Positions 51,983 to 64,000 of a stretch of DNA of 64,000 bases are shown here, in pieces. This stretch comes from Bombus terrestris (Eukaryota > Arthropoda > Insecta > Hymenoptera > Apidae), in NCBI RefSeq assembly GCF_910591885.1, contig NC_063274.1, positions 1,178,001-1,242,000 of the forward strand, given 5' to 3'. A program made the translations under genes and the position numbers. Position 1 is the stretch's first letter; every line of letters starts with the position of its first letter. The notes beneath the pieces are model-generated. The model saw only the letters and a program-made list of their open reading frames with translations, was not told the DNA's origin and made no database searches.

Positions 51983-52693
51983 GTAAGTATAAGCCACATG
52001 GTCGAGTGAAACGGAGAACGAAAATGTATCAACGTTTCTGGTTTAATTTCGTTTCTGATATAATGCTTGTTTCGAGTACCGCGATCAGTTCCCCGACTCG
52101 ACGTTCGAACCTTTTAACGCGTAAACTTACTCAGGATTTCTAAGCTTCCTCGATATCGCTGTTAGAGTTAGGTGACATCGTCGAAAGCACCCGATACGAA
52201 GGATATTAATCGATGTTGTAGATTTTCGATTCCGTGACTCCAGTACGCAAACACTGTCTCGACCGAACGTTGCACGATCATTCACCGCAGCCATTATTTA
52301 ATAAACTCCAAGGCTAGTCAACTTTTGCTCTACGCGAGAGAACGTTCGCGTTGCTTTCGAGACGGCCGATATTCGACACACGGCGGACGAACCGACTATT
52401 TCTACGTGTCTCTTTACAGATATCCGCCAATCGTATCGATTCCAGACTACAGCGTCTTTCGATGTAGCTCTATAAATAAAATTTTGGGAAGATATCTTAC
52501 GAAACAACGACCGACGATCGCGCAATAAATCGAGGAAATTTTGAAATTTCCGTTGCTGGCCCTTCGCATTACCGTTTTTAACCAGATCGAAGAGTTTCGG
52601 TGCGAAAGGATTCGTGTCATTGTCACGGCACGAGACCTCGCTTCTGGAGATCGGTGTGCGGCACTCAGTGACCTCCTTTTGCATGTATTACAG

Positions 52694-55332
52694 GGGTGCT
52701 GGAGATGGCGGCCACAGAGAGCACGATCCGTTTCAGCGGCCATACATTGGACAAAGCTACAAAGGCCAAGGTAATTTCTTTCTTTCTCTCACGGACAATC
52801 TCGCTTTTCGTTTTTCATTCGTCGTATTTCTTATCCTTGCATAGTAAATTTCAAACGGTTGTAAATCAATGTTTGGACGATGCGTACAGATATTTGTAGG
52901 AAAAAGGCACGCTAACCATGGCATTTTCATTTACATCGCCCTAGTAAGAGATTGTTTAACCCATTTTTCGGTATATGCGAACCATGCACGTACGTGGATA
53001 GTTTGCTTTTTCTATCAACATTTATATGCTTTTGGCTTTAGGTAACGTTGGAGAATTACTACAGTAATCTGATAGCTCAGCACATCGAGCGAAAGCAAAG
53101 GCTCGCGAAATTAGAGGAATCGTTGAAAGACGAAGGTCTGTCGGAACAACAGAAGCAGGAGAAACGGTTGCAGCATGCTCAGAAAGAAACTGAGTTTCTT
53201 CGTTTGAAACGTTCCCGACTTGGCGTCGAAGATTTCGAGCCTCTCAAAGTTATCGGCAGAGGTGCTTTCGGAGAGGTAAATTTGCGTTGCAGAAACCTGG
53301 ATAATAAATTAATTAAGATGTTACCGTGATCGAGAAACTGTTCCTCTCTAAAAGAAACGCGTAGAACGCGAACGATTTTTAAAGGCGATCTTCCCTGTTT
53401 GTAATCTTGTTGTCGTTGTGTATCGAACAGGTAAGACTCGTGCAAAAGAAGGATACCGGGCACGTGTATGCGATGAAAATTTTAAGAAAAGCCGACATGC
53501 TGGAAAAAGAGCAAGTGGCGCACGTCAGGGCGGAAAGAGACGTCCTAGTGGAAGCGGATCATCAATGGGTCGTAAAAATGTATTATAGTTTTCAAGATCC
53601 TATAAATTTATATTTAATCATGGAGTTTCTTCCAGGCGGTAAGCTTTCATTTCAATTATAGTTTTCGCGCTAGTATACGCTTTTACTTGTTGTTTTTTCT
53701 CTCTTTTGTCTCGTTGCCTTCTCTTTCTTACAAATTATTGCTACAAGACGTACATACTCCTCGATTTCATTACATAATTCAATTACGATAAATATTTGCA
53801 ACCATTTCCTATTTTACGTTAAATTACGATTAGTATGCCGATCGTTGCACCTTATCACATGTATATTTATACGAAACAACAGAATCATCGAAACACGTGT
53901 GTTCTTGTAGGTGACATGATGACGTTGCTGATGAAGAAAGATACGCTTTCCGAAGAGTGCACGCAATTTTATATTTCGGAGACAGCGTTAGCGATCGACT
54001 CTATACATAAACTGGGATTTATTCATAGGTAAAATGCAGAGTTACGAGAACTAATGGAAGTAACGATTCGAAGCGATGTAGCTAGAGACTAACCGGTATA
54101 ATGTCCCTTTTTTCAGAGATATCAAACCGGACAATCTGTTATTGGATGCACGAGGTCATATAAAACTCTCTGATTTTGGATTATGCACGGGTCTGAAAAA
54201 GTCCCATAGAACCGATTTCTACAGAGATCTCAGCCAAGCAAAGCCTTCGGATTTCAGTACGCCTCTTTTTCTACCTTTCCTTTTCTTCTTATTCTTATTC
54301 TTCTTATTCAAAATACCACCGTTTAACCGTTTTGTTACAGTGACATCGTGCGGAAGCGGAAGTGGCGGCGCGATGGATAGTAAAAGAAGAGCAGAAAGCT
54401 GGAAAAGAAATAGGAGAGCTTTGGCTTACAGTACAGTAGGAACACCCGATTACATAGCTCCGGAAGTATTTTTACAAACAGGTTATGGACCTGCTTGTGA
54501 CTGTTGGTCCTTGGGAGTTATCATGTACGAGATGCTCATAGGTACTGAAGTTTCTGCTCCCGTAAATGCACGATATTTCCGATCTTAGCAAGAAGAACGC
54601 GTATATCGCTTGTTTTTCTTATTTTCTACAGAATTTTATCGATAACTTTCGTCTTTACTTCAGGATATCCTCCATTCTGCAGTGAAAATCCCCAAGAAAC
54701 TTACCGGAAGGTTATGAATTGGAGGGAAACCTTAGTTTTTCCACCAGAAGTTCCCATTAGCGAGGAAGCTAAAGATACTATAATCAGGTTTTGTTGCGAA
54801 GCCGATAGAAGATTAGGTTAATATTTGATATACTATGTTCAAACGTCGATAAAATACCTTCGCTATTATGTAGTAGTTGGACGACTCATACGATTCTTCT
54901 TTTAAAATGGCCCATAGGTGCGCAAAGAGGTATAGAAGAACTTAAACTAGCCCCTTTCTTCCGTGGCGTCGATTGGGAACATATCAGAGAAAGGCCAGCA
55001 GCGATTCCGGTCGAAGTACGTTCTATCGACGATACTTCCAATTTCGACGAATTTCCCGATGTGAAATTGGAGATACGTAAGTATACTAAACATGTATGAC
55101 GACGTACTATTATTTCGATTCCAGGAGGAAATAAAGAGCGGTACGATTACTTAGCCGGTAACGTAAATTCGAATGTAATTTTCTCCATCTATTTTTTTTT
55201 TTTTCGCCGATTACAGCATCCGCGCCAATGCCTCAAGATGGGGAGGTAATATACAAGGACTGGGTATTCATTAATTACACGTTCAAACGATTCGAAGGTT
55301 TGACGCAACGAGGCACGCCAACCAAGAAATAG
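52694..55332 (+). CDS. trc: NDR-family serine/threonine kinase tricornered (STK38 orthologue)
   Basis: AGC-group kinase that acts with MOB and Furry and is activated by Hippo-like kinases; it controls cell outgrowths, dendrite branching and tiling. Exons: 52694-52770, 53042-53275, 53431-53638, 53911-54028, 54117-54256, 54341-54541, 54664-54816, 54918-55076, 55217-55332, all in matching phases. From ATG 52705 this gives 464 residues. Seen in order: the N-terminal MOB-binding helical region (LENYYSNLIAQHIERKQR), glycine loop GRGAFGEV (94-101), Lys116 in AMKILRK, HRDIKPDN (207-214), DFG (227-229), the basic autoinhibitory insert (KRRAESWKRNRR), activation-loop Ser286 in AYSTVGTPDY, and hydrophobic motif FINYTF with Thr448. 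All catalytic residues are present. Cys310 in ACDCWSLGV replaces the Trp usual in this family. Eleven bases before the ATG stay open and in frame with upstream exons. Confidence 0.97.
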
Positions 55333-56653
55333 CAACACTCTATTTCTTGCTCGGTTTCGACCAGTCAGCAGCCTGACGCAACTGGAATTCCGGCCTTGGT
55401 ACATAACCCGTACCCTCCGATGTCATCAACGGCATCTCGAACGGATGGTTGATTCGTTTTATCTTCTGAATACGGTCCAGTCAATCATCGGCAGTCAGAC
55501 GCTTTTACATGTACATACGTGAAGTGAAATAGTCACGACGTACGTACATAGGTACACGTTATCGTATGAAAATGCGAAAGAAGAATTAGAAAAGAAAGAA
55601 GAGGTAAAAGGACAAGAAAGAACATGACAAAGACGATAAAAAACGTCGTGTTGTTTTAGGACAAAGGACAAAAAGAAAAAAAAAAAACGGAGTGATAAAT
55701 ATTCCGGAGACGAGCAGGTGCAAAAATCGTTGCACATGTGATAAGGAAGAACCGAAATATTTTCATGCGCACTGTAACGTTTTTAGCGATGTCGCAATTA
55801 TAAAACACGTTTGTTTTTCGTTCTATCGTGAATACTGTTTCCATCCGATCTTCGATGCGTAGCATAATAAGATCTCTTTCTCTTCCTTCCTCCCTCCTCT
55901 CTTTCTCTATCTTTCTTTTTATAGTAAAAACATTAATGATAGGAGCAAAGATGGAGCCTCGGTCCCGTGATTCTCGCAGAATGTGTATAATCTTTGTATA
56001 CCGTTTCGGTCGATGTCTTTCTCTGTCTAACGAAGCACTGCTTTAGCTCTCGTTTTCAGCTCTCTTTTAAACGTTGTATTTATAGCTAGTACTGTGATAT
56101 AATATTGTTTAAAAGTTTTGTATAAAAATTACCGTTTTGTCTGTTAATGATTACTGAACTTTACGAATGTTGTATTCTGTTCGATTATGCTTAGGTTCCG
56201 TTCAAAAAATTTAAATATTTGTTGGTATAAAAAAGGTATTTTATATTTATATATTTTTTGAGAGCTTTTGTCTGGATGGTGTGCAGGAATTGCACGAAAA
56301 ATAATTGGTGAAATATTCAACAAGATCGATCATGTGTTTAATCTCGTAGATTTTGTTAGATAGTTCAGATTTTATATCGATCAATAGCATCTCGCACGAA
56401 TATTCGGAAATTTGTATCGGTGTACGACGAACATTTTTTAATTTGTTATTTACATGTAATTATATTTTTCGCTATGAAACTCTGTAATTTGGAATAATCC
56501 AATTATAATGTGTAGGTATCGTGGCACAAGCTTTTGCGTAACTTTTGTGCTTTGTAGTTTTTTGTATCAACATATGATGTATCATTAAATAAAATGTATT
56601 GCAGTTAATTAACCAATTGGATAAGAGAAGAATTACAATGTATAGAGAATAAA
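55333..56653 (+). terminator. trc: trc 3' untranslated region and poly(A) signals
   Basis: The stop TAG (55330-55332) is followed by about 1.3 kb without coding potential. AATAAA occurs at 56588-56593 and again at 56648-56653, so the transcript probably ends near 56610-56680. The exact cleavage site cannot be seen. Confidence 0.5.
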
Positions 56654-58174
56654 AGGCATGCAGAAGGAGAATCATACAAGGTACCGGGTCTCCTTCTTAG
56701 AGAAAATTAACAAACGGTTTTGTTCGTGCCTGAGCATTATGAAAATTGTAAAGCTTTAAAAGCAGCTTAAACGATGTAAAAACGGAAAATAACGGATACA
56801 TTCGTAAAATTCAGGGCTCCTTCGTTGCCTTATTAAGGTTCCTAACACGTATACACACGCGCAGCCCAACCCAAAAACTACAGAAGGCGACGCTGGGTAA
56901 ACCATAGTTAGTAATGGAACAAGAGAAAACGCTAAGAGGAAACGCTAATTGATGTAATTTAGTGATCGATGTACATACATATATCTTTTATAGTAATTTT
57001 ACATTGATTGAAATGGAAACAATTACACAGGGATGTGCCAGGTTTCCGCGGTCATCCTTTTCTCTCTTTCTCTCTTTTTTTTTTTTGTCTATTATTTTGT
57101 TATCCATTTCCATTTTACATTGAATTTTAAACGAGAAATAACGTTTACTTCCGATTCGCTCGAGTAATCGTTAATTAATTTGCATTTGCTAACGAACTGG
57201 ATCGTAATGTCGTTTAAGAGGTTGGTGCCCGAGTACGTAGCACTAGCGATTGGATTATGCGAAATCTATCGCACACGGAGGGGAAAAGAACCACGTGTGT
57301 GGTGCATAACACAATCTCAGTCGATGAATGTAGTTTCATTTCAAATATAGCTATATGCATATATTTAATTTATTTAGCTATATAAATATAGCTATACATT
57401 ATGTAGTTTACCGACAGCCAGGGCACCGCGTTATTAATAGTACTAATGATAAATAAGATAGAAAACTTCTAAATAAATAACCTTAAAGTGGTAACGTACG
57501 AAAGTACCTACGTATGTGCGCACGCTCGAGACGTATCGCGTACCGGCTGATAGTACTTGTATCAAAGTTATCTGCTCCTTCCTAGTACGATCCGGCGTAT
57601 ATTCGTTAACGAAATTCACGCAACGCGATGTTGTTGCACGTATATGTATGTGTTTAAGAGGCGTTAGTTTCGTGCGTCTTTGTCGGCGAACACCTCCAGC
57701 GTACGAGTGTGGAGCACGAAACAATCGTAACGCTTCGCGTCATGCGAAACAAGTATTTCATTCGCGCGAGTGTTGTGTTTAGAAACGGATTACGAGCCAG
57801 AAAAAAGGTTGAGTAGGACGATTATCGTTGTATCTCAAAGGTGTTTACCTTTGATTCTGTGAACGAGTGTACCATGATTCTTCGTACAATCGCTTCTTAA
57901 CTGGACGTTGATAAGGTGCACGGTTGGTGCTCCACGCTCTGATGCTCGAAGCGCGAGTAGCCTTACGTCGTACGAAATGAACACACTTCGATGTATAACT
58001 TTACGATACAGAGTGCTTAGATTTATGAAGTGCGACAGTTTTTAAACGCAGGAAACACGAAGTAAAAAGTATAATAGCAACACTATTTTTTGCACCGGTA
58101 GAAACGAAAACAAAGAACAGTGGAGGTGAAGGTGTGCAAGTGTAATATAGAGGATGCGTCGTATTGGTGTGTAT

Positions 58175-58197
58175 GCGCGCGCGCGCGCGCGCGCGTG
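58175..58197. repeat. Alternating GC dinucleotide run
   Basis: About 11 CG units in a row in otherwise CpG-rich intergenic DNA, comparable to the run at 40765. Confidence 0.88.
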
Positions 58198-58935
58198 CGA
58201 ATCGTGTGAAAGAAACGGTGGCTAGGAACTCGGGAATCATCGGAGGATAGAAGAATCGAGAAACGAGTAGGGAAGGAAAACCGTAGGAGAAGAGTAAAGA
58301 GTAGAACGAGATACAGAAGAGACGAGAGGGGGGAGAGAGACGGTTGTTGCTGTCGAGTTCAGATACTCTGATACCGATAGAGATACTCTGGCGTCCAATG
58401 CTACTGAGTAAACGAACCAAGTAATCGCGATTTATTTATTTTGAAAAGAGAGTTAAATAAAATAAAACAATAGCCACGAGATGCCTTCGATGCAGCAAAT
58501 GTTTGATGCCCTGAGCAAACAAGAATACGTGCGCGTTAAAGACGCAACGCCGCAAATAGGTTGGAAAATTGCGTAATCTGTGAAATTTAGATAAATATTA
58601 TGAAAACACATCGACTCGGAAAAAAACGTTTGCGATTGAAAGTTAACCGAAGGTGACGTCACGTATGCTTACATACTTGTACGACGACTACTTGTAATAA
58701 CGATTTTTTGTGAACGTACCTCAAAGGAAACTCCAATAGATTATATGATAATATTCGTCGGTGAATGTTGTAAATATTAAGAAGCGTTCGAGTCGTAGCG
58801 TTGGTCGAATTGTGTGTCGAATAAAAAAATCAAGTAATATTTCATCAAAGTATATTACAACATTGCATTTCGACTTCGACAGATGATTTAATTGATTGTC
58901 TCTCGTATCGCTGTAGTTTGCGTGCAACGATTTCT

Positions 58936-58961
58936 AATAATAATAATAATAATAATAATAC

Positions 58962-59012
<51 letters not shown>
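58936..59012. repeat. (AAT)n trinucleotide microsatellite
   Basis: About 25 trinucleotide units with one interruption (ACA). On the minus strand it reads as an isoleucine run, which I take as a by-product. Confidence 0.92.
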
Positions 59013-62000
59013 TACACGAAGAAACGCTAAATTAACCGAGAAGTTTAAAGTTCGCAATTAGTCGATGCGTACAATTGGACGATCCGTTCGAAACGATCTC
59101 GTAACATCGATTAATTTGAAAAAATCGATACAAGCAACTACTTTGCCTTTTCTTTTTCGAACAAGAATATTACCGATACTATCGTACACGTATATTTGAT
59201 ACACGGTCGATTGGCCGTCGAACGTATCGTATAAATATCATTGTACCTATTCGCTTAGGAACGTGGCTTTTAAGCAACAGCAACGCTGATTCTGTCGAGT
59301 GTTTTCGGACGCGTTCCACGTTAGTATCAGCGTGCGCGATTCATTTCGGTACAATAAGTTACGCGTGTAACGTTTCGCGTTAAACTTCGGTCGTTTTAAA
59401 TGGAAAATGAGATAAGGAAATGGCTGTTTTCAAACGTTCGAGCGTAGATCGTACTTTGTCCAAACTAGAGCTATCCGTTACTCTGTTGTTCTTTTTATTT
59501 TCGTTTGATCGCGCTCCATTGAATCGATAAGAAGTAAGTTTGTCAGGGTTCGCATAACGTTCCGATGCATCGACACCCGGCGTCCTATCGAAAAACGATT
59601 GACAGAGAATTCGTTGACGAAAGATTCGTCACGCGACGAATTACACGTATGATGCGAAATGCAAGCAAATCAGCGAATTCAGCGATATTTGAAAACTGTC
59701 TCGTCTCGATCGAACGCCACGTTTGCGTAGCTTTGAAATTTTGTAATCGAACGATCCGTATTTCCAGACGAATCCACTCTTCTCGTCGCAAATCTCTATT
59801 TCTCTTTTCGCCGATATATCCTCGTTTGTTCAATCGATCGAATCAGCTTCTCGTGTGTCGATAATTGCCGTCTTATATTCCTAATAGGTTACGTGTCAAT
59901 AAATAAAGTAATCATTTTCACAATACTTTAAATCTCGTGATATATCTTCAACGAAAGAATTATTCGGAATATTCGATTAGACGAAACGAACGATTACGCG
60001 AAAATCCTTGGCGCTATGATTTTCTCTTGGATGCGTTTTACTTTATTCGTTTCCGATTGTATGGTAATTTCGATCGTACGTGATATCTTACGGCTTGCGA
60101 TCGATCATCGTCTTTTTCGTCTAACGATTTTGTTGAAATTCACGCGTGAAAAATTGAAAACCGCGTTGAAAGAGGTAGGTGTGTGTAAATCTAGTTGCAG
60201 CAGCCTTGTATCATAAAATTTATTTTCGAATGTCGTTGTCACGAAGTCGAATGAAAAATATTTCCAGTCGAATTTCTCAAAGTATACATATATATAAACG
60301 GGAATGTGTTATGTCCGGCTAACATAGGGGAAAGAAAGAAAGGACGTTGTGGTAGAGAAGAATATTTACATTTTTTCTGCTTCGGTAGTTTTACGCGTTA
60401 AAGTAAATAAGGGCTTGATATCGATAACATAGTTTGAAAAGAAAAACATTAAAAGAGGTAAAATTCGTCTAAATAGAATGTTTATTATTTATATTACATA
60501 CCTATATTACACATGACGTAATTTTACGTCAACGGCTGTGAACGCGTCGAATCACGCACTGCATCGTCGGAATCACAACAATCGTTGCAACATTGTACTT
60601 TTCGCATCGGAACTTTTATTCGACTCGCTGTCTCTTTCCTAGCGACGTTCTCCCGTTAGAGACATCATCGCAGCTATCCGATTCGATATTCCAAACCACC
60701 GTGATATATCGATACAGGTGATACGAAGTAAATCGCTCTATACTATCATTGCGCATGAAAAATAAATAATTAAATAAGACAGGATGCAAGGCGATGACCG
60801 AGGAGTGTTTCGTCCTATCGTTCGTTTTTACCGTGTGATTTCTATTCGCGTCCTCGTTTGCATTCACGATCATCCCGATTGATTTTCCACGTCTGCGTTC
60901 AAACGAATAAGACGAACACGAACTCGAAATCGCAGAGCCGGTCGAACGTTTTCGTTTATTCCAACGGTAAGTTTGCGCGATTTGATCGAGGGTTTGACAT
61001 GCAGCAGTTTCGCAAACAGAAACGGGGAAATATAGGCGACATACGAAGTGGAATGCTGCTTCTCATGCGCGATATATTACAGTGTAATTATAGATATTGT
61101 CGTTAATAAATTGTTTTTTATTTTAGCCATTGGTTATTTTATTAAATCGCGTGTACCGATTCGCGTTTTTCAGATCGTTTATCGTTGCTTTTCTAGATCC
61201 GTATCATTGTTTCGACGTTCTCTCTTCTTTCGAATTGTCTCTCAAATTATCTTAGATCGATCCAACGGCGACATTGCCGAACGTATTCCGATTGCTGATT
61301 TTTCACAGGCACCAACCAGGTCTATCCGGTTTGCATACTAGAACAAACGTTTTTATTCCTTGATCATCGGGAAACGTTATCGTGGCGTTCGTCCCTTCGA
61401 GGATTGTTCCTTGGCGAGAAAGTTCGTACAGTTGTGTGCGAAGGAAAGGAGAACGAAAGTACCGCGAATGAAATCGATGTTCAAAAAAGTTGATCCTTGA
61501 ATCCATAAGCGAGCGCTTAAACGGAACGGGAAAACCTTACGTATTTACGTACTGTATGGGGAAAAACGTAAAAAATATTTCGATTTAGTCCGTTAACGTC
61601 TGGTAAATGGTTGGCCTTTTGCTCGCAGGGATAATTAAATCTTTTATTCGACCAACAACGCGTTTACTTGCTTGAATGGGATTATTTATACGATTTTGCG
61701 CAAGACGTATAATAATTCGGTAATAATTCGAACGATGACACAGCAGCGATCAAATTTGCCCGTGTGGAGGCTCGCGAGAAAGATCTTTATCCGATGTTTC
61801 GGAAGAGGCGGATTATTACGTGTCGCGTACCACGTTCGCGTCGTAGAGCAAAAAAGAAAAAGAGAAAAACGGTTAGGCTATATAAATAGAATCGCGTTAT
61901 GGATAAATAACAAGCGTTCGTCCTTGGTTCGTTTATGAGTTAACGATTTGAACGGAAAAGCATTCTTTAAAAAAGATTTCTCGTTGCGTCGATTCTTTGG

Positions 62001-62339
62001 ACGATCGATGTCGACATTTTCGTTCTATCGTAAGAGGATTTTCCAACAATAAATAAGAGAATTGCGAAATCTCGATCACGCAAAGACGTGGATACATTAT
62101 ACATGAAAACTTAAACGTGCTTACACTACGGAATTTATACCGACATGTTATCCGCGGAAGCTTCGATCTGCCATCAACTGTGGTTAATTTTTAGTAAATG
62201 AAATACGCGCAAAAATAACCCGAGAAATCAATAGAGAGATTCGATCGGTTACAACGATCCCACGAACGTACGAGTTAGATCAGAGACCGTTGCGTCGCTT
62301 ATCATACTTACATAAGTACACCGAACGATAGTCAAACGA

Positions 62340-64000
62340 GTCCAAGTGCAAGTACTCGCTCGCTTACGAGTTTAGACAGGAGGCGAATCGAGGTAAACGA
62401 AATAAAGGAGATTCGACGGTGGAGTTTTCTGTCTTTACCACCTGCGTGAAAACGAGGGTCTTGCTAACGGTAAGTTCGAATCGTTCGGTTCTGCATCTGC
62501 TACGTCCTGAAATCTATCGACGAGAAGACGATGGTCGATCGACGCCTTACGAGGTAAGCAAGAGATTCGAAGAGCTATCGATCGATGGCGCTAATGGGAT
62601 AATCGCGGTTACGTCCGAGGTACGTACCGTGGTAATTTTTCGTTTCGTTCTCGACCGAAGGTATCGCAACGACGAAAACGAGAAAAATCGTGATTTTTCA
62701 GACGCGATTACCGTTCGCTGGCGACAAAAACACGAGCAAGACGATGGAAGAAGGAAAAACGGTAAGAAAGAAACTCGATCGATCGTTCGTTGCGAGTAGG
62801 GCGTTCGATTCGATTTCGATTACCTAGTCGAACGGTGGAAACGAGAAATTGAAATCGGGAGAATGACTAGTTAAAGGTAAATACGAGCGCGTTCGCGTGC
62901 GCGTGCAGAGCGGAAACGATGGAGCGGATGAAAAAAGGAGAAGCTATTTGTCTTCGTGTAAAACGGAGCCGATAAGGGAGAGTAGGAGAGAAGCGAAGGC
63001 GAACCTTTTAACGTCGGTCGACGGCAATGGTCACGAACGGAAGACCGACGCGTACAAATCGAACGATTATGCGGATGCCGCGACACGTGTCGTTTATCGG
63101 AACGCACGAGGTCGGAGAATGTGATTGAATCGATTCCGGTGACGAATAGTCGTCGGACCGCTTGGATTTTTCGCGGGATCGAAAGTCGATGGAACGGTGG
63201 AAAAGCGACGCGAAGAGGGCGGCGCTCGCGTATCCACGCATCGTTTGCAGCGCGTAGAAAGGAAAAAACTGACGGCCAGCGTATATCCGACGAGAGAGGA
63301 GTTACAGCGAGAAGAGTGGTTATCGGGAGATTGCGATTGGTAGTGGCCTCTGACCTCTCGCAAGCGGTTGCTCCGCCTCTCGTTTACGCGGCTCGCCGTG
63401 CACGGGGTAGACTCGCGAGCTCGTTAAGAACGGCCTCGTGGTCGCGTCCACGCACCCTGTCCGCGATCGAGCCCGAGCTACGCTTCGTCCAACGAATCGC
63501 GAGCGACGCGCGGGCTCCGGCTACCGCTCTAAACGCAACGAACTCGCGTTTACTCGAACGACGTACGGAAGAGGAACGCGGAAGCGATTTCGATGGGTCG
63601 CGTCGTATACGACGAATTCGAGGTTCCTTTCGTGTGGAAAATCGTTTGGTCGCCGCGTCGAACGCGTTCGTCATCGTCAGCATCGGAGACTAGAAGGAGA
63701 AGGAAAAGGAGAAGGAGAAACGGCTGCCTGCTCAAGGGGTTTGCTCGAATCCGGCGCAGCCGGATCGACGATTGGAGTGGCGCGACCGCGAGCCATCGAT
63801 ATCGCGTAGCAGTGGCTGGCGGATGGTAATAGAAGATGACGCAATCGCGAGTCGAGCGATATCGCTGCTCCGGCCGATCTCGTAGCGCGGGTTCCACGTT
63901 CGGCCTAATCGAAACCGCGCGTCGCTCCGACTCGAGCGATCGAACGCCACGAGGCACGGTATGTAAGTACGTGTCCACCACGGTGGTAGCAGGAACGATC
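62340..64000 (+). promoter_or_regulatory. GC- and CpG-rich right edge, probable promoter and first exon(s) of the next gene
   Basis: GC content and CpG density rise steadily to the end of the window. Strong plus-strand donors occur at 62470 (GTAAGTTCG) and at 63959-63968 (GTATGTAAGT). Many long, overlapping, arginine-rich frames occur on both strands, the signature of GC-rich untranslated DNA rather than of a protein. The gene it would belong to lies beyond the window and cannot be named. Confidence 0.35.

Larger units (their letters stand above)
56654..62339. other. Intergenic region, no supported gene; two microsatellites
   Basis: About 5.7 kb between the trc 3' end and the GC-rich right edge. 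It contains an alternating GC run (58175-58197), an ATA trinucleotide run (about 58936-59012) and a CRE palindrome at 58654-58661. Short open frames do not resemble known proteins. Confidence 0.45.

Noticed and set aside
58936..59012. Isoleucine-rich peptide on the minus strand
   Set aside because: It is only the translation of an ATA trinucleotide repeat.
61303..61506. 67-codon minus-strand frame with a protein-like tail
   Set aside because: No start context, no homologue recognised and no splice support; evidence too thin to call a gene.
63121..63693. 190-codon open frame on the plus strand at the right edge
   Set aside because: Arginine-rich composition, several overlapping frames of similar length on both strands, no known motif, and a promoter-like base composition; read as a by-product of GC-rich DNA.
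1..64000. CRISPR array, prokaryotic operon or defence system
   Set aside because: Genes have spliced GT-AG introns and poly(A) signals and there are no regularly spaced direct repeats; the DNA is animal nuclear DNA.

Overview
The window looks like nuclear DNA of an insect, most likely a hymenopteran and perhaps a bee. The evidence is an AT-rich gene cluster with short GT-AG introns, protein sequences close to insect orthologues, and an unusually high CpG density in the large introns. That density suits a hymenopteran genome, but the species cannot be named from sequence alone.

Left part (about 1-16 kb) is a compact, very AT-rich cluster of small genes. It holds a fatty acyl-CoA reductase on the minus strand (CDS 4372 to 1463, with a probable first non-coding exon near 7.3-7.5 kb), the BLOC-1 subunit 4 gene (cappuccino homologue) on the plus strand (8724-9480), two small secreted single-TSP1-repeat proteins in tandem on the minus strand (10050/11315 and 11994-13035), and the TFIID subunit TAF11 on the minus strand (15088 to 14053). 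A short non-autonomous mariner-type element with terminal inverted repeats and TA duplications lies in the intron of the downstream TSP1 gene.

Right part (about 16-64 kb) is CpG-rich and is taken up mainly by one gene on the plus strand, the NDR-family kinase tricornered (trc, STK38 orthologue). Its nine core coding exons lie between 52694 and 55332 and encode 464 residues. Two upstream exons (19669-19802 and one ending at 27822) finish in phase 1, open in frame into the first common exon, and would give isoforms of about 494 and 576 residues. Several CpG-rich stretches ending in strong splice donors (16650, 25988, 45391, 51982) look like alternative non-coding first exons, so the roughly 36 kb upstream is best read as a multi-promoter regulatory region. 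A 58-codon protein-like open stretch on the minus strand (33014-32841) inside it is unexplained.

Downstream of trc, 56.7-62.3 kb shows no supported gene. The last 1-2 kb are GC-rich with good splice donors and probably hold the promoter and first exon of the next plus-strand gene, which cannot be identified. No CRISPR, rRNA or tRNA gene, or bacterial-type operon was seen. Apart from the trc N-terminal isoforms, the TSP1 pair and the orphan minus-strand reading frame, I see no clear sign of an undescribed system.
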